Below, in pieces: positions 23,786 through 32,512 of a DNA stretch of 34,088 nucleotides. Location of the stretch: assembly GCA_927911475.1 (NCBI GenBank), contig CAKMPP010000023.1, forward strand, positions 1 through 34,088, written 5' to 3'. The stretch is from an uncultured Solobacterium sp. Lineage in GTDB: Bacteria > Bacillota_I > Bacilli_A > Erysipelotrichales > Erysipelotrichaceae. Under the pieces are notes generated by a model that ran no database searches, was not told where the DNA came from, and worked only from the letters and a program-made list of their open reading frames with translations. Positions within the stretch are counted from its first letter, which is position 1. The number at the start of each line of letters is the position of its first letter. Position numbers and translations under genes: made by a program.

Positions 23786-24685
23786 ATGATTGATGTAATT
23801 ATTATTGGTGCAGGTACAGCTGGTTTATCAGCAGCTATTTATGTACAAAGAGCAGGGAAGAAAGCTTTAGTTTTAGAGGAGTCTACATATGGTGGACAAA
23901 TCATTAATACTGCAGATATTGAGAATTATCCAGGTATCAAGCATATCTCTGGTTTTGATTTTGCGACAGATTTATTTAACCAAGCAAAAGATTTAGGTAC
24001 AACTTTTTCATTTGAAGGTGTAGTAAAGATTGAAAATCGTGAGGATGAAAAGGTTGTCTATACTGCTAAGAATGAATATCACGCAAAGGCTATTATCATT
24101 GCGACTGGTATGAAACGTAGAGAACTCGGAATTGACCGTGAAAAGGAACTGACGGGGAAGGGCGTATCTTATTGTGCAACTTGTGATGGAATGTTCTTTA
24201 GAGGAAAAGATGTAGCTGTAAATGGTGGTGGAAATGTTGCAGTTGAAGATGCGGAATACTTAACACGTTTCTGTAATCGTGTATATATCATTCATCGTCG
24301 TGATGAGTTCCGTGCTGATGAAGCTGAGGTTGTAAAACTTAACGGTAAAGAAAATCTTGTGAAGGTAATGAATAGCACAGTTACAAAATTAAATGGAGAG
24401 GAAAGATTACAATCAATTGATGTTACAGACAAAAACACAGGTGAAACAAAGACATTAAATGTTGATGCGTTATTTGTCGCAATTGGACAAATTCCTATGA
24501 ATCAGATTTTCTCTGAGATTGTTGAATTGGATGAATATGGATTCATTAAGGCTGATGAAGAATGTCGTACATCTGTTAAGGGTATTTATGCTGCAGGCGA
24601 TTGCCGTGTAAAGAGTGTTCGTCAGTTAACAACAGCTGCCAGTGATGGAGCTATTGCGGCTTTGAATGCATGTAATAACTTGTAA
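23786..24685 (+). CDS. trxB: Thioredoxin reductase-like flavoprotein
   Basis: Reduces thioredoxin (or a similar small thiol protein) using NAD(P)H through FAD and a redox-active disulfide. 299 residues. FAD motif IIIGAGTAGLSAAIYVQRAG, redox pair CATC in SYCATCDGMFF (near residue 131), NADPH fold GGGNVAVEDAEYL (Asn where many have Asp-Ser) with IIHRR, which favours NADPH, and the C-terminal FAD motif GIYAAGDCR...TTAASDGAIAA. SD AAAGGAG. A thiol peroxidase follows 850 bases downstream and may draw its electrons through this enzyme via thioredoxin, though no thioredoxin gene lies in the window. Confidence 0.9.
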   Translation: MIDVIIIGAGTAGLSAAIYVQRAGKKALVLEESTYGGQIINTADIENYPGIKHISGFDFATDLFNQAKDLGTTFSFEGVVKIENREDEKVVYTAKNEYHAKAIIIATGMKRRELGIDREKELTGKGVSYCATCDGMFFRGKDVAVNGGGNVAVEDAEYLTRFCNRVYIIHRRDEFRADEAEVVKLNGKENLVKVMNSTVTKLNGEERLQSIDVTDKNTGETKTLNVDALFVAIGQIPMNQIFSEIVELDEYGFIKADEECRTSVKGIYAAGDCRVKSVRQLTTAASDGAIAALNACNNL

Positions 24686-24705
24686 GGAAAACTACAAGAT
24701 ATATT

Positions 24706-24749
24706 CCTCTGTTAGTATTGATAAGTGGTATAATAGTACTAACAAGAGG
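24706..24749 (+). promoter_or_regulatory. Inverted repeat enclosing the HAD-hydrolase promoter
   Basis: CCTCTGTTAGTA (24706-24717) pairs with TACTAACAAGAGG (24737-24749), 12 bp with one bulge. The enclosed 19 bases hold an extended -10, TGGTATAAT (24726-24734). The right arm includes the SD (AGAGG) of the next gene. Read-through RNA from trxB could fold and hide that SD, while RNA from the internal promoter could not. Confidence 0.45.
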
Positions 24750-24757
24750 TAGGTATA

Positions 24758-25462
24758 ATGAATCAGATAAAATGTATATTTTTTGATTTAGGCTGGACCC
24801 TTCTAGAACCATGCAGCGGTGATTGGAATTTGAATCAAAAAATTCTATGAACTATTTCCTCGAGAGAAAATTTCGAGACTCGACCAAAATGTATGGCAAC
24901 ATGCATACAACACAGCGTATTTACCATTTATTGAAAATCCGACAATGAGAAGTGAGCAGGAGCAGATTGAAAGATATACCCGTTTCTATCTAACGCTATT
25001 TGATCAAGCGAAGTTAGATGGTACATTTCAACATGCAGTAAAACTTGCAGTTGATATGGTGGAAAATCTTGCGACGATGAATTTAATTCCAAGTTCATTG
25101 GAAACACTGAAAACGTTAAGGATGAAGGTTATCGTATTGGAATTATTTCTGATACATGGCCATATATTGGACAACGTATCCATGCATTCAAATTAGATGA
25201 ATATGTTGACCAATATACGTATAGTTATGAATTGGGTGTTCTAAAACCGGATGTACATATGTTTCAAGATGCATTAGAAAAAGCAGGATTTAAACCTGAG
25301 GAGTGTATTTTTGTTGATGATCAGTTAAGGAATCTTAAAGCTGCAGAATCTATGGGAATCCATCCGGTGCAAATTGTTTATCATGTGGGTGTTGAAACTG
25401 GAGAATATCCAACGATTCATAAGCCAAGTGATATTCTGAATTTACTAAAACAATATCAATAA
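24758..25462 (+). CDS. HAD-superfamily hydrolase (two one-base frameshifts)
   Basis: A haloacid-dehalogenase-like phosphatase of subfamily IA, substrate unknown. Motif I is IFFDLGWTLLEP (nucleophile Asp, with Gly at the usual second Asp, as in DLG-type members). Motif II falls in GYRIGIISDTWP, motif III Lys in GVLKPDVHMF, and motif IV in CIFVDDQLRNLKAAESMG. The frame breaks at the A-run 24837-24842 (an extra base; removing one gives QKFYELFPREKIS) and at TTAAGG, 25116-25121 (a lost base; LKDEGYRIGIISDTW restored). About 235 residues when repaired. The first error hides the true start at 24758, which has SD AGAGGT. Confidence 0.85.
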
Positions 25463-25528
25463 GCATATTCAAGGCTTTAAATTCCATTATGTATTATCAT
25501 TGACATATAGAACTGGGAGATATGAAAA

Positions 25529-25981
25529 ATGTTAAATGTCGGAGTAAAAGCACCAGATTTTAAATTACCAGATCAAAATGGTGTAGAGCATACACTTTCT
25601 GAGTATAAAGGTAAAAAGGTAATTCTCTATTTTTACCCAAAGGATAATACATCCGGTTGTACAGCAGAAGCTTGTAACTTCCGTGATCACCTACCACAAA
25701 TTCAGGAAAAGGGAGCAATTGTGTTAGGTATTTCAAAGGATAGTGTCAAGTCTCATAAGAAATTTGAAAGTAATTATGATTTACCATTTACGCTACTATC
25801 AGATGAATCTACAGAAACCATTCAGGCATATGATGTTTGGGTAGAAAAATCGATGTATGGTCGCAAGTATATGGGAATTGAACGTTCTACATACTTAATT
25901 GATGAACAGGGTATTATCATCAAAACTTTCCAAAAAGTTAAACCTACAAGCCATGTAGAAGATGTTGTTAAAGAATTATAA
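25529..25981 (+). CDS. bcp: Thioredoxin-dependent peroxiredoxin (Bcp/PrxQ type)
   Basis: Reduces hydrogen peroxide and organic peroxides with electrons from thioredoxin. 150 residues, thioredoxin fold. The active site PKDNTSGCTAEACNFRD has the peroxidatic Cys and, five residues on, the resolving Cys of atypical 2-Cys Bcp enzymes. VILYFYPKDN and the later ERSTYLIDEQGII are typical. SD GGGAG. Complements the nearby TrxB-like reductase in oxidant defence of an anaerobe. Confidence 0.94.
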   Translation: MLNVGVKAPDFKLPDQNGVEHTLSEYKGKKVILYFYPKDNTSGCTAEACNFRDHLPQIQEKGAIVLGISKDSVKSHKKFESNYDLPFTLLSDESTETIQAYDVWVEKSMYGRKYMGIERSTYLIDEQGIIIKTFQKVKPTSHVEDVVKEL

Positions 25982-25988
25982 AATTTTT

Positions 25989-26012
25989 AAACTGCCGATG
26001 GGCAGTTTTTTA
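25989..26012 (+). terminator. Terminator of bcp
   Basis: AAACTGCC pairs with GGCAGTTT around GATG, followed by T. Confidence 0.9.
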
Positions 26013-26091
26013 ATATTTCATTAGCAAAAAAATAAGAAGTAAGATACTATATGATTAGGGTATTTGTTAAAAAATACACAGGGAGGGAAAA

Positions 26092-28398
26092 ATGAATAAT
26101 TACGTGAAGTTAGGACTCAGTTCTTTGATGGCTATTTCACTTGTTGCATGTTCACCAAGCAACAAAGAAGATAGTGCAAAGAAAAAAGAAAATGTAAAGG
26201 TAACTTATAAGGAAGGTACATATACAGGTACTGGTACAGGTTATAATGGACCAATTAACTTAACAGTTACATTTACAAAGGATGGTATTTCCGAAATTGA
26301 TTATAGTGATAACAAAGAAACAAATCATATCGGAACACCAGCATTTGATTATTTAGTAGCAGATGCTAAGGAAGCTAATGGTGCAGGTATTGATGTTATC
26401 TCTGGTGCAACATTTACTTCAGTTGGTTTCAAGAATGCGTTAATTGACGCTGCAAAGCAAGCAGAAGCTAGTGATTTAGATGGCTTCAAGAAGAATACAG
26501 TAGAACATACTGCAGGTGAAGCAATCGAAAAGACAGCTGACGTTGTTGTAGTTGGTGCTGGTGGTGCTGGTATGGCTACAGCAGTTCAGTCTGCACAGAA
26601 CGGTAACTCAGTAGTTGTATTAGAAGTTAACTCTGAAATCGGTGGTAATACAGTAGCTTCTGGTGGACAGTTCCAGTCTGCACAATCTTACTTAGTTTGG
26701 GATCCAGCTGATCCAGATGCAACAACAGGTGTCTATAAGGGTGTTACATACAATAAAGTACATAACGCTACTGGTAACATTAAGGTATTAAAGGAAATCC
26801 TTAACTGGAATGAAAATGAATTTGATAGCAAGTACTTTGACAGTACATCATTTGTAGCAGGTGATATCGAAACATTATCACATGCAGGTGTACATGCGGA
26901 ATACTTAGGAACATTAAAGGAACTTAAGAGTGAAATTCAGGCCTACTTAAACTGGGCACAACCACAGTTAGATGCAGGTAAGGCTGAAGGTGAAATCACA
27001 TTATTCTCAACTCCAAATCTACACATCTTCCAGACTTATTATGGTGGATTAAGACCAAACGCTGAAAAGACATCATGGATTTATGGTTCATATGATCTTG
27101 TTAAGCAGTTTGTTGAGGGTGGACAAGACCTTAAGGGTTGGTTAGAAGATCAGGGTGCTATCTTTGATAACTCTATTCAGCCAATCATTGTAGGTGCTTT
27201 ATGGAACCGTGAAAACGACTTCAAGGGAAGCGATCTTGATGGTGATGGAACACCAGATCCAGATGGAAAGAATGTAAAGGGTAAGACAGTTTACAATACA
27301 TACTTTGCAACAACAAGAAAGACATTACTAGAAAAAGTTGCTAACCATGCAGACAACGAAATCATGTTACGTACTAAGGTAACAGAACTTATCACAGATA
27401 AGGATGGAAAAGTAGTTGGTGTTAAGGGTGTTCAATATGATGGAACTCCAGTAACAGTTCATGCTAAGAAGGGTGTAGTACTTGCAACTGGTGGATACGC
27501 TGCAGATATCAAGCGCGTTATGGAAACAAACGACTACTGGCCTGATGGTGATATCACAACACATACAGGTACAACAAACCGTTCTTCATTAGTAGGTTCT
27601 GGTATTGATATGGCAGAAGCAGTAGGTGCTGCTACAACAGGTATGGGCTTTGCTCAGATGATGCCTATCTCATGGGTAGATAATGGTAACCTTGCATTTG
27701 GTGGTGGACACTATGCAATCTATATCAACCCTACAACTGGTAAGCGTTTCGTTAACGAAACTGGTGAACGTGACGTATTATCACTTGCTGAATTTGAAAA
27801 CGGTGTAAGCTTCAATGGTACAAATGGAACAATTATGGATATTGCAAACTCCAACCAATTAGTTCCTGGTCCATATCCTTATGGAACACCAAAGGATGAA
27901 GATCTAACACTTTGGGAAAGTGATGTTCAAAATAGACAGTACACAAGAACTGTTGATCAGTTAGGTGAGTTATTCAAACAATTAGGCTTTGAATGCACAC
28001 AAGAAGAAGTTATCAATACAATCAAGGAATACGATATGGCATTGATGACAGGTACAGAAAACACATTGAACCCAACAAAGACAGGTTGGACAACATTAAT
28101 TGGTACAGCTGAAAAGGATGAAAACGGTAAGTACATCGTTGATACTTATAAGCTTGATGGCGTTAAGTTAAAGATTAGAATACTAGCTCCATCTACACAC
28201 CATACAATGGGTGGTGTAACAGTTGATGCACAGCGTCATGTATTAGATAAAGATGGCAAGATCATCAAGGGTCTATACGCTGCTGGTGAAGTAACTGGTG
28301 GTATCCATGGTGGTAACCGTTTAGGTGGTAATGCGATTGTTGAAATCTTCGTTTCAGGTCGTACAGCTGCTGATACTATCGTTGCTGACAACAAGTAA
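26092..28398 (+). CDS. Flavinylated fumarate-reductase-like surface lipoprotein
   Basis: 768 residues. Signal peptide with lipobox LVAC (Cys near 20) anchors it outside the membrane. Residues about 38-125 form an FMN-binding domain with DVISGATFTS, the motif to which ApbE attaches FMN on Thr. From about 148 (DVVVVGAGGAGMATAVQSA) it is a FAD_binding_2 reductase, with catalytic-region motifs STHHTMGGV and HGGNRLGGNA (Arg proton donor in fumarate reductases). The stretch equivalent to the usual QxHPT reads FAQMMPISW, so the acceptor may not be fumarate. An acidic loop SDLDGDGTPDPDGKN near 385 resembles an EF-hand/calcium site. SD GGGAGGG, own terminator. No apbE gene is in the window. Confidence 0.88.
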   Translation: MNNYVKLGLSSLMAISLVACSPSNKEDSAKKKENVKVTYKEGTYTGTGTGYNGPINLTVTFTKDGISEIDYSDNKETNHIGTPAFDYLVADAKEANGAGIDVISGATFTSVGFKNALIDAAKQAEASDLDGFKKNTVEHTAGEAIEKTADVVVVGAGGAGMATAVQSAQNGNSVVVLEVNSEIGGNTVASGGQFQSAQSYLVWDPADPDATTGVYKGVTYNKVHNATGNIKVLKEILNWNENEFDSKYFDSTSFVAGDIETLSHAGVHAEYLGTLKELKSEIQAYLNWAQPQLDAGKAEGEITLFSTPNLHIFQTYYGGLRPNAEKTSWIYGSYDLVKQFVEGGQDLKGWLEDQGAIFDNSIQPIIVGALWNRENDFKGSDLDGDGTPDPDGKNVKGKTVYNTYFATTRKTLLEKVANHADNEIMLRTKVTELITDKDGKVVGVKGVQYDGTPVTVHAKKGVVLATGGYAADIKRVMETNDYWPDGDITTHTGTTNRSSLVGSGIDMAEAVGAATTGMGFAQMMPISWVDNGNLAFGGGHYAIYINPTTGKRFVNETGERDVLSLAEFENGVSFNGTNGTIMDIANSNQLVPGPYPYGTPKDEDLTLWESDVQNRQYTRTVDQLGELFKQLGFECTQEEVINTIKEYDMALMTGTENTLNPTKTGWTTLIGTAEKDENGKYIVDTYKLDGVKLKIRILAPSTHHTMGGVTVDAQRHVLDKDGKIIKGLYAAGEVTGGIHGGNRLGGNAIVEIFVSGRTAADTIVADNK

Positions 28399-28408
28399 AA
28401 CATGCTTA

Positions 28409-28440
28409 GAAAGAGGTATAAATTACCTCTTTCTTTTTTA
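28409..28440 (+). terminator. Terminator of the flavin reductase gene
   Basis: GAAAGAGGTA pairs with TACCTCTTTC around TAAAT, then TTTTTT. Confidence 0.9.
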
Positions 28441-28452
28441 TCCCTCTATTCA

Positions 28453-28461
28453 TGGTATAAT
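28453..28461 (+). promoter_or_regulatory. Extended -10 promoter of the two-gene anchored-protein operon
   Basis: TGGTATAAT lies about 20 bases ahead of the start at 28482, with SD AAGGAG between. Confidence 0.6.
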
Positions 28462-28481
28462 CGCTTAGAAGGAGTATGATT

Positions 28482-29057
28482 ATGCGCAAACTATTTACAT
28501 TTCTATCAGTGTTATTTATAGCAGTTACTGTGTATATCGCATATGGGGCTTTTCAATCTGCACAACAGTTTGAACAGGATTCTATTCAACGCGCCTATAA
28601 GGCTAATGAATTGTCACAGCAGATAGCAGATGCACAAGCTTTACAACAAGAAACATCTTCAGAAGAATATTCTAAATTAGAGACAATGTTCAATGCTGGA
28701 AATGGGATAGCACAGGCACAAACACAGGCATTGCAGGATCAATCAGACGTAGTGAGTTCGCAATTGCAGACGCTAATGCAGACATATGTTACTGCAAGTG
28801 ATAATGGGAATTTCTTGTCTGTATGGTATCCGGTAGATGGCTCGTATACTTGGTCCTTTGCACCAACGTTTATATTCTCCGGTACAAGTCAAAAAGTGAT
28901 TTGGACTTTGAGTGATGGCACAAACATGCTTGCATGGGTGCAGGGATATTATGATGCTAGCGCAAATCGTTTCTCAAATCTTGTACTAAATTATAGTCAA
29001 TATGGAGACTCAAGTGGAAGAGAGCTAAAAGGCAGTTCTGTGGAGGCTTGGTACTAA
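28482..29057 (+). CDS. N-terminally anchored secreted protein, unknown
   Basis: 191 residues: a membrane anchor or signal (about 5-24), then a Gln/Glu/Ala-rich, probably coiled-coil stretch (about 25-95), then a Trp/Tyr/Ser-rich beta domain (FLSVWYPVDGSYTWSFAPTF, KVIWTLSDGTNMLAWVQGYY). No family recognised. ATG 28482 is chosen because the ATG at 28476 is only one base from the SD. It is followed after one base by a second gene of similar build, so the two products probably work together at the cell surface. Confidence 0.75.
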   Translation: MRKLFTFLSVLFIAVTVYIAYGAFQSAQQFEQDSIQRAYKANELSQQIADAQALQQETSSEEYSKLETMFNAGNGIAQAQTQALQDQSDVVSSQLQTLMQTYVTASDNGNFLSVWYPVDGSYTWSFAPTFIFSGTSQKVIWTLSDGTNMLAWVQGYYDASANRFSNLVLNYSQYGDSSGRELKGSSVEAWY

Positions 29058-29058
29058 T

Positions 29059-29670
29059 ATGAAGAAACTAGTTAGTTTTGTGATTTGCTTGTTATGTGCG
29101 CTTATCATGGTAGTTGCTTTTCTGTTGAGTTATGAGTGGGGTAATCGTAATAATTCTCAATCGTTATCTCAAATACGTGAGATTGAAGGATTAGAGAATC
29201 AATTGGCAAAGATACCAACAGGATATGTAAATGGTTTTGGGGAAAGTGATACAATTTATACTTCCACAAAGCGTGTATCCACAGATACTACATTGATGGA
29301 TCAATTGTGGACATCGGCTTTTGTCTGGAATTCACCAGAAGAATATGCAAACCAAAGAACAAGTATCATCTCTACATATAACTTAAATACAGAAACACAG
29401 TTTTTCCGTGAAGGAATGATAGATCCAACTACAATTACCGATGGATCGAATCCTACATTCGAAGGTTTGTCAGATATGAAGTACTTGAAGCAGGATGTAC
29501 AGCTTGTATCAATTAAGGAAGATGTATATCGCTACTTTGTACGTATCAGTTATTACACAGCAAATCATCGCTCAGAAACACCGTATCGATTCTGTTATAT
29601 CCTTTGTGATATTGATGCAAATCAACAAATTACCAACTTAGAATGCTATTCCTCTAAGGGTTGGGAATAA
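29059..29670 (+). CDS. N-terminally anchored secreted protein, unknown (partner of preceding gene)
   Basis: 203 residues: MKK start, single membrane helix (about 5-25), a short helical stretch, then an outer domain with no known motif. Its C-terminal third (DVYRYFVRISYYTANHRS, YRFCYILCDIDANQQITNLE) has the alternating strands seen in NTF2-like folds such as VirB8/TcpC of secretion machines, a loose resemblance only. The start codon is one base after the previous stop, with an SD-like GGAGG inside that gene's last codons, so expression is coupled. Terminator follows. Confidence 0.75.
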   Translation: MKKLVSFVICLLCALIMVVAFLLSYEWGNRNNSQSLSQIREIEGLENQLAKIPTGYVNGFGESDTIYTSTKRVSTDTTLMDQLWTSAFVWNSPEEYANQRTSIISTYNLNTETQFFREGMIDPTTITDGSNPTFEGLSDMKYLKQDVQLVSIKEDVYRYFVRISYYTANHRSETPYRFCYILCDIDANQQITNLECYSSKGWE

Positions 29671-29678
29671 CCCATTTC

Positions 29679-29709
29679 AATCTATCCTTTTGAAGGGTAG
29701 ATTTTTTTT
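29679..29709 (+). terminator. Terminator of the anchored-protein operon
   Basis: AATCTATCC pairs with GGGTAGATT (one wobble) around seven bases, followed by eight T in all. Confidence 0.88.
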
Positions 29710-29875
29710 ATGATTGAGATAAATAATTATTTTTTTAAATAAAAATGAAATAAAAAATCGTACATCTTTAAAAAGTTCGCATCTAGACTGAACTTTTAAA
29801 AAGTGTAAGATTTTAGTCTATTTTTTGAATACAATTTTCATAATAATGATACTTGTTTTTCATCAAGTGAGAGGG

Positions 29876-29921
29876 TATTATTCTTGTATACGAAATAATA
29901 GTTGGAAATGCAACTATTTTT
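29876..29921 (+). promoter_or_regulatory. Attenuator-like leader before nrdD
   Basis: A terminator hairpin (AATAGTTG 29897-29904 with CAACTATT 29911-29918, then TTT) lies only a few bases before the nrdD SD. The upstream TATTATT (29876-29882) can instead pair with AATAATA (29894-29900), which overlaps the terminator's left arm, so the two folds exclude each other. Another hairpin (AAAAGTTC/GAACTTTT, about 29772-29798) lies upstream. The U-tract is short. The regulator or ligand is not identified. Confidence 0.45.
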
Positions 29922-29936
29922 ATATGGAGGGACAAA

Positions 29937-32140
29937 ATGAACGTAATTAAGCGTAGCGGTGAAGAATTGGCTTTTGATATGTCGAAGATTGAAAATGCAA
30001 TTACAAAGGCAAATAAAGCAACTGATCCATCATACCGTACAACAACAGAAGTAATCCGCGATATTACAGAACGGGTTTCTAACAAGTGTAAGGCTCTTAA
30101 GAGATCTGTATCTGTTGAAGAGATTCAAGATATGGTTGAAAACGAACTGATGAAGGCACAGGTTTTCCAAGTTGCTCATAACTATATTACATACCGTTAC
30201 GAGCGCGCTTTAGTTCGTAAGGCGAATACAACTGACCAAAAGATTCTTTCTCTTTTGGAAAGAAACAATGAAGAAGCGAAACAAGAAAACTCCAATAAAA
30301 ATCCTACTGTAAATAGTACGCAACGTGACTACATGGCAGGTGAAGTTTCAAAAGATATTACAAAGCGTTTCTTATTACCACAAGATATCTATGAAGCTCA
30401 TGAAAAAGGTATTATTCATTTCCATGATTCAGACTACTTTGCACAACCAATGTATAACTGCTGCTTAGTCAATCTAGAGGATATGTTACAAAATGGTACT
30501 GTTATTTCAGGTACAGCAATTGAAAAGCCACATAGCTTTGCGACTGCTTGCAATATCGCAACTCAGATCATTGCACAGGTGGCTTCTAACCAATATGGTG
30601 GACAGACAATTACACTATCTCATCTTGCGCCATTTGTTGAAGTATCACGTCAAAAACACCGTCGTAATGTTGCAGAAGAATTAGCGGTTGCGGGGATTGA
30701 AGTTGATAACGACAAAATCAATGCACTTGCAGAATTACGTGTACGCAAGGAAATTACAACTGGCGTTCAGACAATCCAGTATCAGATCATCACACTAATG
30801 ACTACAAATGGACAAGCTCCATTCGTAACGGTATTTATGTATCTTGATGAAGTGGAAGATGGACAGACAAGAGATGACCTTGCACTTATCATTGAAGAAA
30901 TGCTCAAGCAGAGAATGACAGGTGTTAAGAATGAAAAGGGTATCTATATTACACCGGCATTCCCTAAACTTATCTATGCATTAGATGAAGATAACGTGTA
31001 TGAAGGAAGTAAGTATTATTACTTAACAAAACTTGCGGCTGAATGTACTGCTAAGAGAATGGTTCCTGACTACATTTCTGCTAAGGTAATGAAGCACTTG
31101 AAGAATGGGGATGTTTATCCATGTATGGGATGTCGTTCTTTCTTAACTGCAGACCGTTTTACCGATAATGATTTAGGCAATATTGCAGAAGCGCAAAACT
31201 ATACTTCTAATCATCATAAATACTATGGAAGATTCAACCAGGGTGTTGTCACAATCAACTTAGTAGATATTGCCTGTTCATCAAAGGGTAATGAAGAAGA
31301 GTTCTGGAAGATATTTGATGAACGATTAGACCTCTGCTATCGAGCGCTCATGATTCGTCATAAGAGACTACTTGGAACACCATCAGATGTTGCACCTATC
31401 CTTGGCAACATGGAGCGATTGCACGTTTAAAGAAGGGTGAAGTAATCGATAGATTATTGTTCAATGGATATAGCACAATTTCATTAGGTTATGGTGGTCT
31501 ATATGAGTGTGTTCACTATATGACAGGTGCTTCTCATACAACAGAAAAAGGTAAAGAATTTGGCATGCGTGTTATGCAGCATATGAATGATGCTTGTAAT
31601 AAGTGGAAGGCTGATACAAATATCGACTTCTCCGTATATGGAACACCAATGGAATCTACAACATATAAATTTGCCAAGTGTCTACAAGAACGCTTTGGTA
31701 TTATCGAAGGTGTAACTGATCGTGCCTATATTACGAATAGTTATCATGTGCATGTTGCAGAAGATATTAATGCATTCGATAAGTTAACATTAGAATCTGA
31801 CTTCCAACAGTTATCTCCAGGTGGAGCAATCAGCTATGTAGAAGTTCCTAATATGCAGAATAACATTCCTGCAGTACTTGCGTTAATGAAGCATATTTAC
31901 AATACAATTACATACGCTGAATTGAATACAAAGAGTGATTATTGCCAAGTTTGTGGATTTGATGGTGAAATTAGCATTATTGAAGATGACAACCATAAAT
32001 TGATTTGGAAGTGCCCATGTTGTGGCAATACAGATCAAACAAAGATGAATGTAGCACGCCGTACTTGTGGCTATATTGGTACACAGTTCTGGAATCAAGG
32101 GAGAACACAAGAAATCAAAGAACGTGTATTACATCTATAA
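29937..32140 (+). CDS. nrdD: Anaerobic (class III) ribonucleoside-triphosphate reductase (one-base frameshift)
   Basis: Makes deoxynucleotides without oxygen using a glycyl radical. An N-terminal ATP-cone (about 1-95, MNVIKRSGEELAFDMSKIEN) senses ATP/dATP. The catalytic barrel has IHFHDSDYF, YNCCLVNL, GRFNQGVVTINL and a cysteine-rich YPCMGCRSF. The C-terminus has a zinc site (CQVCGF...CPCCGN) and the radical Gly in RTCGYIGTQFWNQGR. The frame breaks at CCTTGG (31400-31405): one more T gives PILWQHGAIARLKKGEVIDR, linking both parts in about 734 residues. An essential enzyme of this kind is unlikely to be truly broken. The activase gene nrdG is not next; a terminator follows instead. Confidence 0.95.
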
Positions 32141-32144
32141 GCGG

Positions 32145-32173
32145 AAAGAACATGTAACCCATGTTCTTTTTTT
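32145..32173 (+). terminator. Terminator of nrdD
   Basis: AAAGAACATG pairs with CATGTTCTTT around TAACC, followed by T-run. Confidence 0.88.
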
Positions 32174-32512
32174 GTAATTTTACCTTTAAATTTATGAATA
32201 ATATAAATACATAATGTCAATTAACAAGCATTAAAAATTGTAGTGTTAAAAATGTAATTTTTAATAATTTATTAAGGTCAGGATATTAATAGTTTCTTAA
32301 TTTGTTTATGTCAACTGAAGGAATACAATATAAGAAATATAGACACTGGATATATTTTGTCGATATCAATAAATAGGAAAAAACGATTGATATTGATGTA
32401 GATTTTTACCACAACAAGTGAAAACAAACAACTGGCACTTTTATTGTGAAAACTTGATTGTTGGATCGATATTACTTCATAGAATCAAATTTTTGTAAGG
32501 GGAGGCAATAAC
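32174..32512. other. AT-rich regulatory region before the adhesin
   Basis: About 340 bases without a gene. It has two inverted repeats: TTAAAAATT/AATTTTTAA (32231-32239 and 32256-32264) and ATATCAAT/ATTGATAT (32363-32370 and 32386-32393). A long, AT-rich upstream region is common for surface adhesins. I cannot fix a promoter with confidence. Confidence 0.45.

Noticed and set aside
31400..31405. Programmed frameshifting in nrdD
   Set aside because: CCTTGG is not a slippery heptamer, no stimulatory structure is evident, and the same type of break occurs in many unrelated genes here.
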